Shown in pieces: positions 1 through 8,716 of a stretch of DNA of 64,000 nucleotides; within the stretch, counting starts at the first letter, position 1; every line of letters begins with the position of its first letter. The notes under the pieces are model-generated. The model saw only the letters and a list, made by a program, of their open reading frames with translations, searched no databases and was not told the DNA's origin. The stretch spans positions 4,216,001-4,280,000 of the forward strand of contig NZ_AP022583.1 in NCBI RefSeq assembly GCF_010731635.1. Reading direction: 5' to 3'. The position numbers were made by a program, and so were the translations under genes. Source of the DNA: Mycobacterium noviomagense (GTDB taxonomy: Bacteria; Actinomycetota; Actinomycetes; Mycobacteriales; Mycobacteriaceae).

Positions 1-592
1 TTGGAATGGTGTGAATACCGTCGTAACTCCGTCGTGGTTCAGCGACTATGTGCTGTCGGTAGGTGCGGTGGATTCCAGCGGTGCGCCGATGACCAACATG
101 AGCGTGGCCGGGCCGTGGGTATCGATCGCTGCCCCAGGCACAGACATCGTCGGGCTCTCACCTCGTGACGACAGCGTGATCAATGCGATTGAGGGGCCGG
201 AGAATTCGTTGTTGGTCCCATCAGGCACGAGCTTTTCCACGGCGATTGTCTCCGGCGTGGCAGCGTTGGTCCGGGCTAAATACCCGCAGTTGTCAGCGCA
301 CCAGGTGATCAACCGGTTGATCCGTACCGCGCGGCCGCCGGCTCGTGGCGTGGACAATCAGCTCGGCTACGGCGTCGTTGATCCGGTGGCCGCGCTGACC
401 TGGGATGTGCCGGAGGGTCCGGCGAAGCCGCCGGAGAAGCTGTCCGCGCCACTGAAACCGCCACCGCCGACACCGCCCCGCAACATGACGCCGGTATGGG
501 TGGCCGCCGGTGGGCTTGCTGCCGCCCTGCTGATCGCCGGCGCGGTGGTCGGTGGTGCAGTGTTGATGCGGCGACAAGGGAGGCAGCCATGA
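1..592 (+). CDS. mycP5: Mycosin-5 serine protease, 3' part (5' end outside window)
   Basis: C-terminal part of the ESX-5 mycosin, a membrane-anchored subtilisin-like protease of the type VII secretion system. The frame is open from base 2, so the gene enters from the left; a GTG at 11 is internal. The subtilase Ser box G-T-S-F-S-T-A is visible, with the catalytic Ser codon at 230-232. It is followed by a Pro-rich linker (about 430-480) and one C-terminal transmembrane helix ending in an R-R-Q-G-R tail. His and Asp of the triad lie outside the window. The stop overlaps the eccE5 start (ATGA at 589-592). The ESX-5 assignment rests on the order mycP-eccE-eccA followed by PE/PPE genes. Confidence 0.93.
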   Translation, partial: WNGVNTVVTPSWFSDYVLSVGAVDSSGAPMTNMSVAGPWVSIAAPGTDIVGLSPRDDSVINAIEGPENSLLVPSGTSFSTAIVSGVAALVRAKYPQLSAHQVINRLIRTARPPARGVDNQLGYGVVDPVAALTWDVPEGPAKPPEKLSAPLKPPPPTPPRNMTPVWVAAGGLAAALLIAGAVVGGAVLMRRQGRQP

Positions 593-1797
593 GAGCGCAG
601 CGCCGATTCGGGCTCGACCTGTCATGGCCGCGCCTCACCGTGGTGTTCTTGATCGACGTCGCGGTGTTGGCACTGGTCAGTCATTTGCCGGACGCATGGC
701 AGACGAATCACATCGCGTGGTGGTCGGGTGTCGCCGTGGCAGCGTTGGTGACGATCGTCGCGTTGATCAGCTATCGGCGGACTCCGCTCGCCACCGCGCT
801 GGCCGCGCGGGTGCTGGACCGATTCGTCGATCCGGAAATGACGCTCACGGAGGGGTGCACGCCCGCCATCGACCACCAGCGCCGCTACGGCCGCGACGTG
901 GTCGGTATCCGCGAGTACGACGGCCAGCTGGTCGCAGTCGTCGCGGTGGACGGGCACGACGAGGCCACATCGGGACGGCACCGAAACCAGGGAGCAGGAC
1001 AGGGGTGGTTGCCGGTGGAGGCGATCGCGGCTCGCCTGCGCCAGTTCGACGTGCGTCTCGACGCGATCGACATCGTTTCCGTGGGAACGAGGCACTCGTC
1101 CGAAACCAGGGTTGTCGCGGACGACGACGATGACGATGACACCGGTCCTCTGGAGGATTGGCGTCCTTTCGATGAGCACCACACCTGGCTGGTGTTGCGG
1201 ATGGATCCGCAGCGCAACGTCGCCGCGGTGGCGGCGCGCGATTCGGTGGCATCGACGTTAGCGGCGGCTGCCGAGCGGCTGGCTTATGACCTCGACGGGC
1301 GGCGTTGGAGAGCGCGGCCGCTGACCTCCGCTGAGATCGACGACATGGACGCCACTGTGCTGGCAGGGCTGCAGCCGGCTCATGTCAGCCCCCGCCGGCG
1401 CCGGCTGAAATACAAGCAGCCCGAAGGGCATAAGGAATTCGTGACCAGCTTTTGGGTTTCGCCGCGCGACATCACATCGGACACGCTGGAACGGCTGTGG
1501 CAGCCGGACACCGCGGCCACCGCGGTGACGCTTCGCCTCACGCCACGCCACGGCGGTGCCGAGGTGTCAGCGTGGGTGCGCTACCACAGCAGCCAGCGGC
1601 TCCGCCGAAGGGTATGGAGCGGACTGAACCGGCTGACCGGTCGCCAACTGGATGCGGTGTGCGCCAGCATGCCGGTGCCCACCCGGCGTTCACGGCTGGC
1701 GGTTCCTGGTCGCGAGTTGCGTGATGACGAAGACCTCGCGGTCCTGGTGGGCCAGGCGCCAGAGCAGTCGCCGACCCCGGCGGTGGCGCAACGATGA
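589..1797 (+). CDS. eccE5: ESX-5 membrane complex protein EccE5
   Basis: 402 aa. EccE subunits sit at the periphery of the type VII membrane complex. Two hydrophobic helices occupy roughly residues 10-30 and 40-65; the rest is soluble. I start at ATG 589 because it overlaps the mycP5 stop and has a GGGAGG ribosome site at 578-583; an in-frame GTG farther upstream would lie inside mycP5. A run of acidic codons around 1121-1141 gives seven consecutive Asp. The family has no catalytic motif to check, so the call rests on position, length (Rv1797 is similar) and the two N-terminal helices. Confidence 0.9.
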   Translation: MRAQRRFGLDLSWPRLTVVFLIDVAVLALVSHLPDAWQTNHIAWWSGVAVAALVTIVALISYRRTPLATALAARVLDRFVDPEMTLTEGCTPAIDHQRRYGRDVVGIREYDGQLVAVVAVDGHDEATSGRHRNQGAGQGWLPVEAIAARLRQFDVRLDAIDIVSVGTRHSSETRVVADDDDDDDTGPLEDWRPFDEHHTWLVLRMDPQRNVAAVAARDSVASTLAAAAERLAYDLDGRRWRARPLTSAEIDDMDATVLAGLQPAHVSPRRRRLKYKQPEGHKEFVTSFWVSPRDITSDTLERLWQPDTAATAVTLRLTPRHGGAEVSAWVRYHSSQRLRRRVWSGLNRLTGRQLDAVCASMPVPTRRSRLAVPGRELRDDEDLAVLVGQAPEQSPTPAVAQR

Positions 1798-3623
1798 GCA
1801 GTCCGCAGACTGCCACCGACGCCCGAAACGCGATGGTGGCTGGTCTGCTGGCATCCGGCATTTCGGTGAGCGGGCTTCAGCCCAGCCGCAACCCACAGGT
1901 GGCGCTGCAGATGTTCACCACGGCCACCAAGATCGATCCGGGCATGTGCGATGCCTGGCTGGCGCGACTGCTGGCCGGCGACCAGAGCATCGAAGTGCTG
2001 GACAATGCCTGGGCGACGGTCAACACATTCGGCTGGGAGATTCGTCGACTTGGCTTGTCGGACTTAGAATTTCGTCCGCAAGTCTCGGACGGGCTGTTTC
2101 TGCGGTTGGCCGTCACCAGTGTCGATTCGCTGGCGGCTGCCTACGCTGCCACGCTCATCGACGCCAAGCGCTACGCGGAAGCGGCACGGCTACTCGATGA
2201 AACCCAGCCGCGGCAGCCCGTCGACGCCGAACTGGTCCGCTACGTGCGCGGCCTGCTGCATTTCCGCACCGGCCGCTGGCCCGACGTGCTGACCCAGTTC
2301 CCACCGGCGACGCAGTGGCGACAGCCGGAACTGAAAGCCGCTGGAGCCGCGATGGCCACGACCGCGCTGGCCTCGCTGGGTGTGTTCGAGGAAGCCTGCC
2401 GGCGCGCCGAAGAGGCGATCGAGGCGGACCGGGTGCCCGGCGCCGCCAACGTCGCGATGTACACCAAGGGAATGTGCCTGCGGCATCTGGGTCGCGAAGA
2501 GGAGGCACTCGAGTACCTGCGCCGGGTGTACGCGCGGGACGCCAAGTTCACCCCCGCCCGAGAAGCGCTGGACAACCCCAACTACCGACTGGTGCTGACC
2601 GACCCGGAGACCATCGAGGCCCGCACCGACCCGTGGGATCCCGACAGCGCGCCCACCCGGGAGCAGACCGAGGCCGCCCGCCACGCCGAGATGGCCAAGA
2701 AGTATCTGGACGAAGGCGATGCCGAGCTGGGCGCAATGCTGGGCATGGAGAAGGCTAAGCGCGAGATCAAGCTCATCAAGGCCACGACGAAGGTGAACAT
2801 GGCGCGGGCCAAGATGGGGCTGCCGGTGCCGGTCACCTCGCGTCACACCCTGCTGCTGGGACCGCCGGGTACCGGAAAGACATCGGTGGCACGGGCTTTC
2901 ACCAAGCAGCTGTGCGGGCTGGGCGTGTTGCGCAAGCCGATGGTGGTGGAAACCAGCCGCTCGAAGCTGCTGGGCCGCTACATGGCCGACGCCGAGAAGA
3001 ACACCGAGGAGATGCTCGAAGAAGCACTCGGCGGGGCGGTCTTCTTCGACGAGATGCACACGCTGCATGAGCGCGGCTATCACCAAGGCGACCCATACGG
3101 CAACGCGATCATCAACACCGTGCTGCTCTACATGGAAAATCACCGCGACGAGCTGGTGGTGTTCGGGGCAGGCTACGCCAAGGCGATGGAGCGGATGCTC
3201 GAGGTGAATCCTGGCCTGCGGCGGCGGTTTTCGACAGTGATCGAGTTCTACAGCTACACGCCTGACGAGCTGATCGCGCTGACCAAGTTGATGGGCCGGG
3301 AAAACGAAGACCTCGTCAGCGACGACGCGGTCGAGGTGTTGCGGCCGTCGTACACCAAGTTCTATCTCGAGGAGAACATCTCCGAGGACGGCGACTTGAT
3401 CCGCGGTATCGATGTGCTCGGCAACGCCGGGTTCGTCCGTAACGTGGTGGAAAAGGCGCGCGATCACCGCAGTTTCCGCCTCGACGACGAGGACCTCGAT
3501 GCGGTGCTGGCCAGCGACGTCGACGAGTTCAGTGAGGACCAGCTGCGCAAGTTCAAGGAGCTGACGCGCGACGATCTCGCCGAAGGCCTCAGCGCGGCGG
3601 TAGCCGAGAAGAAAGCGGACTGA
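1794..3623 (+). CDS. eccA5: ESX-5 AAA+ ATPase EccA5
   Basis: 609 aa cytosolic CbxX/CfqX-type AAA+ ATPase. EccA proteins are thought to act on ESX substrates or chaperones, possibly releasing EspG from PE/PPE pairs. The N-terminal half is helical and TPR-like (about residues 1-270). The ATPase half has Walker A G-P-P-G-T-G-K-T near residue 355 and Walker B V-F-F-D-E-M-H near 416, then the arginine-finger region L-R-R-R-F near 470. The start overlaps the eccE5 stop (ATGA). This is the last core gene of the ESX-5 run; after it the genes switch to the minus strand. Confidence 0.95.
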   Translation: MSSPQTATDARNAMVAGLLASGISVSGLQPSRNPQVALQMFTTATKIDPGMCDAWLARLLAGDQSIEVLDNAWATVNTFGWEIRRLGLSDLEFRPQVSDGLFLRLAVTSVDSLAAAYAATLIDAKRYAEAARLLDETQPRQPVDAELVRYVRGLLHFRTGRWPDVLTQFPPATQWRQPELKAAGAAMATTALASLGVFEEACRRAEEAIEADRVPGAANVAMYTKGMCLRHLGREEEALEYLRRVYARDAKFTPAREALDNPNYRLVLTDPETIEARTDPWDPDSAPTREQTEAARHAEMAKKYLDEGDAELGAMLGMEKAKREIKLIKATTKVNMARAKMGLPVPVTSRHTLLLGPPGTGKTSVARAFTKQLCGLGVLRKPMVVETSRSKLLGRYMADAEKNTEEMLEEALGGAVFFDEMHTLHERGYHQGDPYGNAIINTVLLYMENHRDELVVFGAGYAKAMERMLEVNPGLRRRFSTVIEFYSYTPDELIALTKLMGRENEDLVSDDAVEVLRPSYTKFYLEENISEDGDLIRGIDVLGNAGFVRNVVEKARDHRSFRLDDEDLDAVLASDVDEFSEDQLRKFKELTRDDLAEGLSAAVAEKKAD

Positions 3624-3694
3624 GCAACCTGCCACCAGCCCCTCGGCAGCGCTGCGACCGCTTTGCCGCCTACTCAGCGGATGCGGCAGTCCAG

Positions 3695-3913
3695 CTATGC
3701 CAGCTGCCGCATGGCGGCACCCGTTAAGTTAGCTAGTTCTTCGCTGGCACGCCGCTCGACCAATAGCGGGATGAAATCCCGCACGGTGCTCTGCTGGAAC
3801 TGTGTGTATGCGTGCTGGACCACCGCAGCAACATCGTCAGCCGGCAGCGCCGCATACTTCTCGACGAGTCGACGCTCAACCGCATCTATTAAGGCCCGCT
3901 CTTCTTGAGGCAC
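3695..3913 (-). CDS. Small helical protein, three-helix-bundle type (DUF3562-like)
   Basis: 72 aa, starting at GTG 3913, 31 bases after the potassium-channel stop, so probably the last gene of that minus-strand unit. The sequence is almost wholly helical with an ERRLVEKY...VAAVVQHAY...FIPLLVERRASEEL pattern. That resembles small actinobacterial three-helix-bundle proteins of unknown role, often seen beside channels or stress genes. No strong ribosome site is visible and no in-frame ATG lies between the channel stop and this GTG, so the start is tentative. Confidence 0.6.
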   Translation of the reverse strand: MPQEERALIDAVERRLVEKYAALPADDVAAVVQHAYTQFQQSTVRDFIPLLVERRASEELANLTGAAMRQLA

Positions 3914-3944
3914 CCGACCATTGTGTCCATCGCATTGCGATTGG

Positions 3945-5750
3945 TCAACCGACAGATTGATTTTGGGCAACAAGCTCTTTCGCTCCTTCTGTGTTGATAC
4001 TGACGTTGACCTGTTGGTCTTGGCGCGGGCGCTCATAGCTGGTCGTGAGCTGCTTCGGAGGTTGTCCTTTGCGTAGGGTCGCGAGCAGTTCGCGGTAGGG
4101 ACCGACGAGGTAGACGGTGTCGCCCGCGTTGAGCAAGGCGTCGCGGCGTGGATGCAGCTTGACCGGGGCGTCCGGCCGGGTAATCGCGATGACGCGCGCC
4201 TCCGTGGACAGGTCGAACATCCGCAGCTCATCGAGTTCGCTGCCCGCTTCGACATGCATGGCGCCGACCACGAATGAGCTTTGGCCGACCGAGAACGTGC
4301 CCAGAACCTCTAGGCCCATGGCGGCCCCGATGAACCACGGTGCGGCCAGTTCGACCGTCGAGCGGACGTTTTCGAAATCGAACCGCTGTGCTACCGCGAA
4401 ACCCAGTGCACGGTCGTACACGCGCAGCACAATCGGGACGTCGTGCCACCGGTTGACCTCCGGCCGTACCCGGGGTCCCAACATCTCGCGGAGCATGATC
4501 CCCGTCTCGATGTTGACCATGTCATCGCCGGTCAGTACCGCCACCGCGCGGCAGCGGTCGACACGGGCCGATTCGAGCGTCTGCCGCAACGTGGCGTCCC
4601 CGAAGATCACCGGCACGTCCAGTTCGGATGCCGACGACAGGAAGCGGTTGTCTTCGTCGCGCTCGATTATCGCGACGTCATACCCGGCGGCGGTGAGATC
4701 ACTGACGACGCGGATACCAAGCGAGCCTAGTCCGACGACGATCACATGGTTGCGGAGATGACGCACCCGTCGCCTACCGGCCGTGTGGGTGAAGCGGCGC
4801 GACAGTAGCAGGTCGGCGATGAAGCCGATCAGGATCGCCGAGGTGGTCATGCCGACGAACATAGAAATGATGCTGAACACTCGCAGCCAGCTGGGCTGTT
4901 GGGCAAAGCTGAAATCGCCGTAACCAACCGTGGTGAGCGTCTCGGCGCCCATATACAACCCGTCGAGCCACGTCATCCCCGAAGGCAGCTGGTAGCTGAA
5001 GCGCAACAGGATCGTTGAGCCGATCAGCAGGATCAGCCCCACCGCAGACAAGGGAAAAAATGCCGGGTTGACGTCGTCGCGCAGGGTGCGTGCGGCGTCG
5101 AGTAGTCGCCGTAGCCGAGACTGGCGTGTGCGCCTTCCGATAGGCCGCGGTCCCCTGATGCCGCGGCCGGCCAACTCGTCAGCGGTGCCGATCATCGCCG
5201 TCCAGTCGCCGGCGTTCACCCGCAGATCCCGGCCGGGAGACCCGAGCACCTCTCCGGGGGTAAAGGACTGCTCGCCTCGAATCACCGCCACCGGGGCGAG
5301 GTCACCGTAGAGCTCGCGCAACGTCGCGTCACGCGGCGCCTCGCTGCCCCAAACACCGAATTTGATGCCAGCGGCCTCGAATGGGTGCGTGCTGCTCGCC
5401 AGACAAGCCTCGACAACCGACTGCGCCGCTAAGTCCGCGACGTCGAGGATCGCCCCCGGCCCATTGTCGGCGGCTACCGCTTCTCGCAGCACGTCGTTGG
5501 TCAGCCGCGCCACCACGCGCGCGTGCGGGTTGGCCCTCCTTGCCAGTAGTGCGATTTCGAGATTTGTCGCATCGTCATCTCCCGCGCACACCACGGCGAC
5601 CGCTTCGGCAACCCCGGCATTGGCGAGGTCGGTGTCACCGAGCTTGACGACGCTCGCGCCGGCGTTCTTCAACTCCTCGATGATCGTCGTCGCCAGTGCG
5701 TCCTCACCACTGACAATGATGTGGCCGTACATGATCTCCGCGGCTCCCAT
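3945..5750 (-). CDS. Two-RCK potassium channel (RCK-pore-RCK)
   Basis: About 601 aa. Order: an N-terminal TrkA-N-like Rossmann domain with a degenerate glycine loop (first about 130 residues), a TrkA-C-like stretch, then two transmembrane helices around a K+ selectivity filter T-V-G-Y-G-D near residue 275. A second TrkA-N domain with an intact G-L-G-S-L-G loop and a final TrkA-C domain follow. It should be a ligand-gated K+ channel of the inner membrane. It lies 22 bases after the NRAMP-like gene and is probably co-transcribed with it from the leftward M-box leader. Start choice: ATG 5750 or ATG 5732 (M-Y-G-H-I-I). The nucleotide-binding loop suggests NAD(H) or nucleotide sensing; the ligand is unknown. 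Confidence 0.85.
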   Translation of the reverse strand: MGAAEIMYGHIIVSGEDALATTIIEELKNAGASVVKLGDTDLANAGVAEAVAVVCAGDDDATNLEIALLARRANPHARVVARLTNDVLREAVAADNGPGAILDVADLAAQSVVEACLASSTHPFEAAGIKFGVWGSEAPRDATLRELYGDLAPVAVIRGEQSFTPGEVLGSPGRDLRVNAGDWTAMIGTADELAGRGIRGPRPIGRRTRQSRLRRLLDAARTLRDDVNPAFFPLSAVGLILLIGSTILLRFSYQLPSGMTWLDGLYMGAETLTTVGYGDFSFAQQPSWLRVFSIISMFVGMTTSAILIGFIADLLLSRRFTHTAGRRRVRHLRNHVIVVGLGSLGIRVVSDLTAAGYDVAIIERDEDNRFLSSASELDVPVIFGDATLRQTLESARVDRCRAVAVLTGDDMVNIETGIMLREMLGPRVRPEVNRWHDVPIVLRVYDRALGFAVAQRFDFENVRSTVELAAPWFIGAAMGLEVLGTFSVGQSSFVVGAMHVEAGSELDELRMFDLSTEARVIAITRPDAPVKLHPRRDALLNAGDTVYLVGPYRELLATLRKGQPPKQLTTSYERPRQDQQVNVSINTEGAKELVAQNQSVG

Positions 5751-5772
5751 CGCTGATCTGGAGGCACACCGG

Positions 5773-7575
5773 TCAGCCAACGCCGGCTTGGACAACTTTG
5801 ACCACGACCAGCACACCGGCGAGGACCAAGTAGACGCGGAGCGTCAGCAGCCCTGCCCGCCGTACTGGCGACATCACCGGCCGCTCGAGGGTCGCGAACG
5901 CGGGCATGCGCCAGGTTGCACGCACCTTGTTGCGAAAAGCTTTGCGGTCGGCGCGGGTCAACGTGGGGAAATTGTCCAGTTCTTCCAACTGTTCGGGATT
6001 GAGCGCACCCAACGGCACGGTGTCCTCCGCGTCGTGTCGGTCGGCGTACCAACCGATTGCGAAGACGATCACGGCGCCGAGTAGGCCGATCGCGCCACCG
6101 CCAACCAGGGCACCCTCGAGCGTGTCGGTTGACAGGTTCGGAAACAATGTCACCGCCGTCAACATCAACGACAGCACGACGAGCGACCACACGATCATCC
6201 AAGCCAGGGCATTCTGCCGGAAACTGTTCACCCACGGCCCCAGTACCGGACGGTCGTTGCACAGGAGAACCAGAAATACCGTTGCCGACGGCAGCAGGAT
6301 GCCGGCGAGAACCTGCACACCCTGCGTGATCAGTCCCAGGACATGATCGGGGCTGAATGCGACCACAGCCGAAATCCCAAGCAGCGCAGCGTAAGTACTG
6401 TAGAACAGCGGCGCTTCGGTCATCTTCCAATGCAACGAATGCGGCTTGCCGAGCGTGTCACCAAGCGCGTAGGTGGTGGACAGCCCGATCACGTTCGCGC
6501 CGATGAGCGAGCAGTCCAGTAACACGATCGCGAACAGCACGCCGACGGTGTGGCCGACGTGGTGGGACAGCTGAGCAGCGACCGCCCCGGCGTCGGTGAA
6601 GTTCCCTGCGTCGCTGGTGCGGCCCAACCCGAACGCGGTGGCTGCCATGAGCGCGATGCCCCCGCCGATGACCCCGACAATGCCGATAGCCAGATCGGCA
6701 CGCCCGTACGGTATCCAGCGGGGCGTGATGCGTTTGTCGACGACATTGGACTGCTGAAAGAACAGCTGCCAGGGCGCCACTGTGGTGCCTACGATCGCGA
6801 TGATCACCATCAATACGATCGAGTCGGGTTCGCCCGGCAAGGAAGGCACCAGCCCACGGGCGCTTTCCCCTAGCGTGGGATGCACCAACAGCACCACCGG
6901 GACAAGCGCCAGGTTTATTGCCAGGAGCACGAACATCAGTTGCTCCCAACGACGGAACGAACCGCCTGCGACCACTCCGAAGAGCAACACCGCGGCAGCC
7001 GGAATCGCGATAGCTCTCGGGCAGCCCAGAAATCCGAGTGCCAATGAGACACCGATGAATTCGGTGACGATCGTCAACGCGTTGAGAATCAACAAGTCAC
7101 CGATGCTGAATGCGCCCCAAAACTTGCCGAACCGTTCGAAAATCAGCCGCGCATGACCAACTCCGGTGACCGCGCCCAACCGCAGCACCATCTCCTGGTT
7201 GACGTAGAGCACTGGGATCATCAACAGCAACGTCCACAACAGGCTCATCCCGTAGTTCTGCCCAACCTGGGCGTAGGTCGCCACGCCACCGGCATCGTTG
7301 TCGCCGATCATCACGATCAGTCCCGGCCCGGTGATGACCATCAGCGTTCGCAGCCGCTGCCAGCGGCTGCGGCCCGGGCCAGTGGCGTCGCGTGCGATGC
7401 GGCCGAACGCGCCAATGATGTCGCCGACATGTGCCGAATCGATCACCGCCGACCCGGATTCGCTGGCGATCACATCCGCTGCGACATGGCTACCATTATC
7501 GCCCGGGGCGCCGTCGGTGGTCGCTGAGCTACCAACGCCGACAATGTCGTCTGGCCGGGTGGAGATCTCAGTCAT
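5773..7575 (-). CDS. NRAMP-like divalent metal transporter (atypical metal site)
   Basis: 600 aa with a roughly 75-residue cytosolic N-terminus, then the NRAMP membrane core and a hydrophobic C-terminal helix. The TM1 motif, D-P-G-N in MntH/NRAMP, reads D-A-G-G (residues 94-97). The TM6 M-P-H motif reads A-P-W (267-269), so the soft-metal-coordinating Met is gone. NRAMP relatives that lost this Met have been described as Mg2+ carriers (general knowledge), so Mg2+ or Mn2+ import is likely here (inference). An N-terminal segment D-S-A-H-V-G-D-I-x-G-A-x-G-R-I (46-60) is shared with the second NRAMP gene at 14737. The start ATG 7575 follows GAGAGG. It sits downstream of the leftward M-box. Confidence 0.88.
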   Translation of the reverse strand: MTEISTRPDDIVGVGSSATTDGAPGDNGSHVAADVIASESGSAVIDSAHVGDIIGAFGRIARDATGPGRSRWQRLRTLMVITGPGLIVMIGDNDAGGVATYAQVGQNYGMSLLWTLLLMIPVLYVNQEMVLRLGAVTGVGHARLIFERFGKFWGAFSIGDLLILNALTIVTEFIGVSLALGFLGCPRAIAIPAAAVLLFGVVAGGSFRRWEQLMFVLLAINLALVPVVLLVHPTLGESARGLVPSLPGEPDSIVLMVIIAIVGTTVAPWQLFFQQSNVVDKRITPRWIPYGRADLAIGIVGVIGGGIALMAATAFGLGRTSDAGNFTDAGAVAAQLSHHVGHTVGVLFAIVLLDCSLIGANVIGLSTTYALGDTLGKPHSLHWKMTEAPLFYSTYAALLGISAVVAFSPDHVLGLITQGVQVLAGILLPSATVFLVLLCNDRPVLGPWVNSFRQNALAWMIVWSLVVLSLMLTAVTLFPNLSTDTLEGALVGGGAIGLLGAVIVFAIGWYADRHDAEDTVPLGALNPEQLEELDNFPTLTRADRKAFRNKVRATWRMPAFATLERPVMSPVRRAGLLTLRVYLVLAGVLVVVKVVQAGVG

Positions 7576-7638
7576 CGGCCTCTCACTTTCCGAACAGAAT
7601 CGTGGTTGCAGGTGTGCAGTGTGTGCTGGGCCGGTGTG

Positions 7639-7845
7639 TCATTTGCGGTCGCTTTCAGCACGGGACCGATGACCGCCCGGGGTGGCAGTGATTACTGCCG
7701 GCGGCATTGTCGAGACATATAGGGCGGCTCGCTGCTGTGGAGCCAGATTGCAGCGAGCGCGTAACCGGCCCGCCATCTGCCGAGCGGCGTGTAACCCGAT
7801 CCACCGGTGGGTCCTTGGAATCCGCTGTGCAACAAAACGAGTCAT
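7639..7845 (-). CDS. Small orphan protein 2 of the leftward M-box unit
   Basis: 68 aa, basic, beginning M-T-R-F-V-A-Q. A clear TAGGAGAA ribosome site precedes ATG 7845 by seven bases. No domain is recognised. It lies 132 bases after the second minus-strand leader ORF and 63 bases before the NRAMP-like gene. Its first residues and ribosome site resemble those of orphan 1 (8080-8451), and both loosely recall PE protein starts (M-S-F-V-T-T-Q). In M. tuberculosis the other M-box gene, Rv1535, is also a small orphan; whether they are related needs alignment. Confidence 0.6.
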   Translation of the reverse strand: MTRFVAQRIPRTHRWIGLHAARQMAGRLRARCNLAPQQRAALYVSTMPPAVITATPGGHRSRAESDRK

Positions 7846-7977
7846 GATCTTCTCCTAGGAGTGACGCCCGGCCGGCTTGCCGTAGTCCACCTCAGTGCCC
7901 GAGCAGTCTCGGGTGCGCTTCATTAACCGCCCGTTCACCAATGGTGTACAGGCGCAGGCGAAAGACGCCCGCTGCGC

Positions 7978-8058
7978 TCAGACGGCAGAAGGAATGCCGC
8001 GGCCGGATTGGGACGGAACGGACTTCGAATACGGATATGGACTATCGCTCTGATTCAT
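7978..8058 (-). CDS. 26-codon leader ORF, copy B
   Basis: ATG at 8058-8056, stop TGA at 7980-7978. A perfect AGGAGG (8074-8069) lies ten bases upstream. The peptide contains Q-S-D-S-P-Y-P-Y-S-K-S-V and ends G-I-P-S-A-V. It aligns without gaps to copies A (8582-8662) and C (9602-9682). The ribosome site starts six bases after the stop of orphan 1, and the ORF precedes orphan 2 by 132 bases. Likely a cis-acting leader peptide rather than a functional protein. Confidence 0.78.
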   Translation of the reverse strand: MNQSDSPYPYSKSVPSQSGRGIPSAV

Positions 8059-8079
8059 TTCGCCCTCACCTCCTCACGG

Positions 8080-8451
8080 CTAGAACACACGCTGTGTCGC
8101 AATTATCTGCAAGTCCTGACGGCCCTCGGGCAGCTTCTTGCCGATGCGGCCGCGATAGTGCGACCACGGCAGACGGTGCTCAGCCGGCGTGCCCACCATC
8201 TGGTCGAGCAGGTTCGTGGCATGTAGGGCCAGCGCGACATGATGCTGGACATGCCCTAAATCGCTGAAGGCCCGGAACATGTCGGCGCAGCTCACGTTTG
8301 GATCTGTTATCCCCGATAGGACCTCGAGTGCGTCACAAAGCGCCGCTCGGACATCCCCGCAGGCTCGGTGGATCTGGCGCTCGGGGTTAGGAGCGGGCAT
8401 TTGCTTTGCCCTCGGGCCACTCGGATGTGCCTGTGTCGCAACAAAATCCAT
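8080..8451 (-). CDS. Small orphan protein 1 of the leftward M-box unit
   Basis: 123 aa, starting M-D-F-V-A-T-Q at ATG 8451 after the ribosome site CAGGAGAA. The ribosome site and first seven residues resemble a PE gene start, but the rest does not follow the PE domain: a helical stretch with D-V-R-A-A-L-C-D-A-L-E-V-L, then H-V-Q-H-H-V-A-L-A-L-H. It could be a decayed PE gene with a replaced body or a lineage-specific gene. It is the first gene behind leader ORF A (130-base gap), and its stop abuts the ribosome site of leader ORF B. No function can be assigned. Confidence 0.6.
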   Translation of the reverse strand: MDFVATQAHPSGPRAKQMPAPNPERQIHRACGDVRAALCDALEVLSGITDPNVSCADMFRAFSDLGHVQHHVALALHATNLLDQMVGTPAEHRLPWSHYRGRIGKKLPEGRQDLQIIATQRVF

Positions 8452-8581
8452 GATGTTCTCCTGGCAGCAGCCCAACCGGCTGGCACGCAGAATTCCGCCG
8501 AGGGCGAGCGAATGCCGGCGCGCTTCATCGCTCTGCGCACCGATAGCGCGCAGACGTCAGCGAAACAGCGTCCGTTAACGC

Positions 8582-8662
8582 TCAGGCGGCTGGAGAGATG
8601 CCGTGACCGGATCGGGACGAAACGGACTTCGAATACGAATACGGACTGTCGCTCGGACTCAC
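8582..8662 (-). CDS. 26-codon leader ORF, copy A
   Basis: GTG at 8662-8660, stop TGA at 8584-8582. AGGAGG at 8678-8673 is ten bases upstream. The peptide contains P-S-D-S-P-Y-S-Y-S-K-S-V and ends G-I-S-P-A-A. It lies between the leftward M-box hairpin and orphan 1. Relative to copies B and C it shows synonymous wobble changes (Asp GAC against GAT; the same Ser and Tyr codons), which supports selection on the peptide. See the findings for the proposed Mg2+-sensing role. Confidence 0.8.
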   Translation of the reverse strand: MSPSDSPYSYSKSVSSRSGHGISPAA

Positions 8663-8716
8663 TTCGCCCTCACCTCCTCACGGCCGGGGCACACGCGGGT
8701 GCCATCACGTTACACA

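Noticed and set aside
2190..3635. 481-codon minus-strand frame opposite eccA5
   Set aside because: EccA5 has clear AAA+ motifs on the plus strand; the opposite frame is His/Gln-rich noise.
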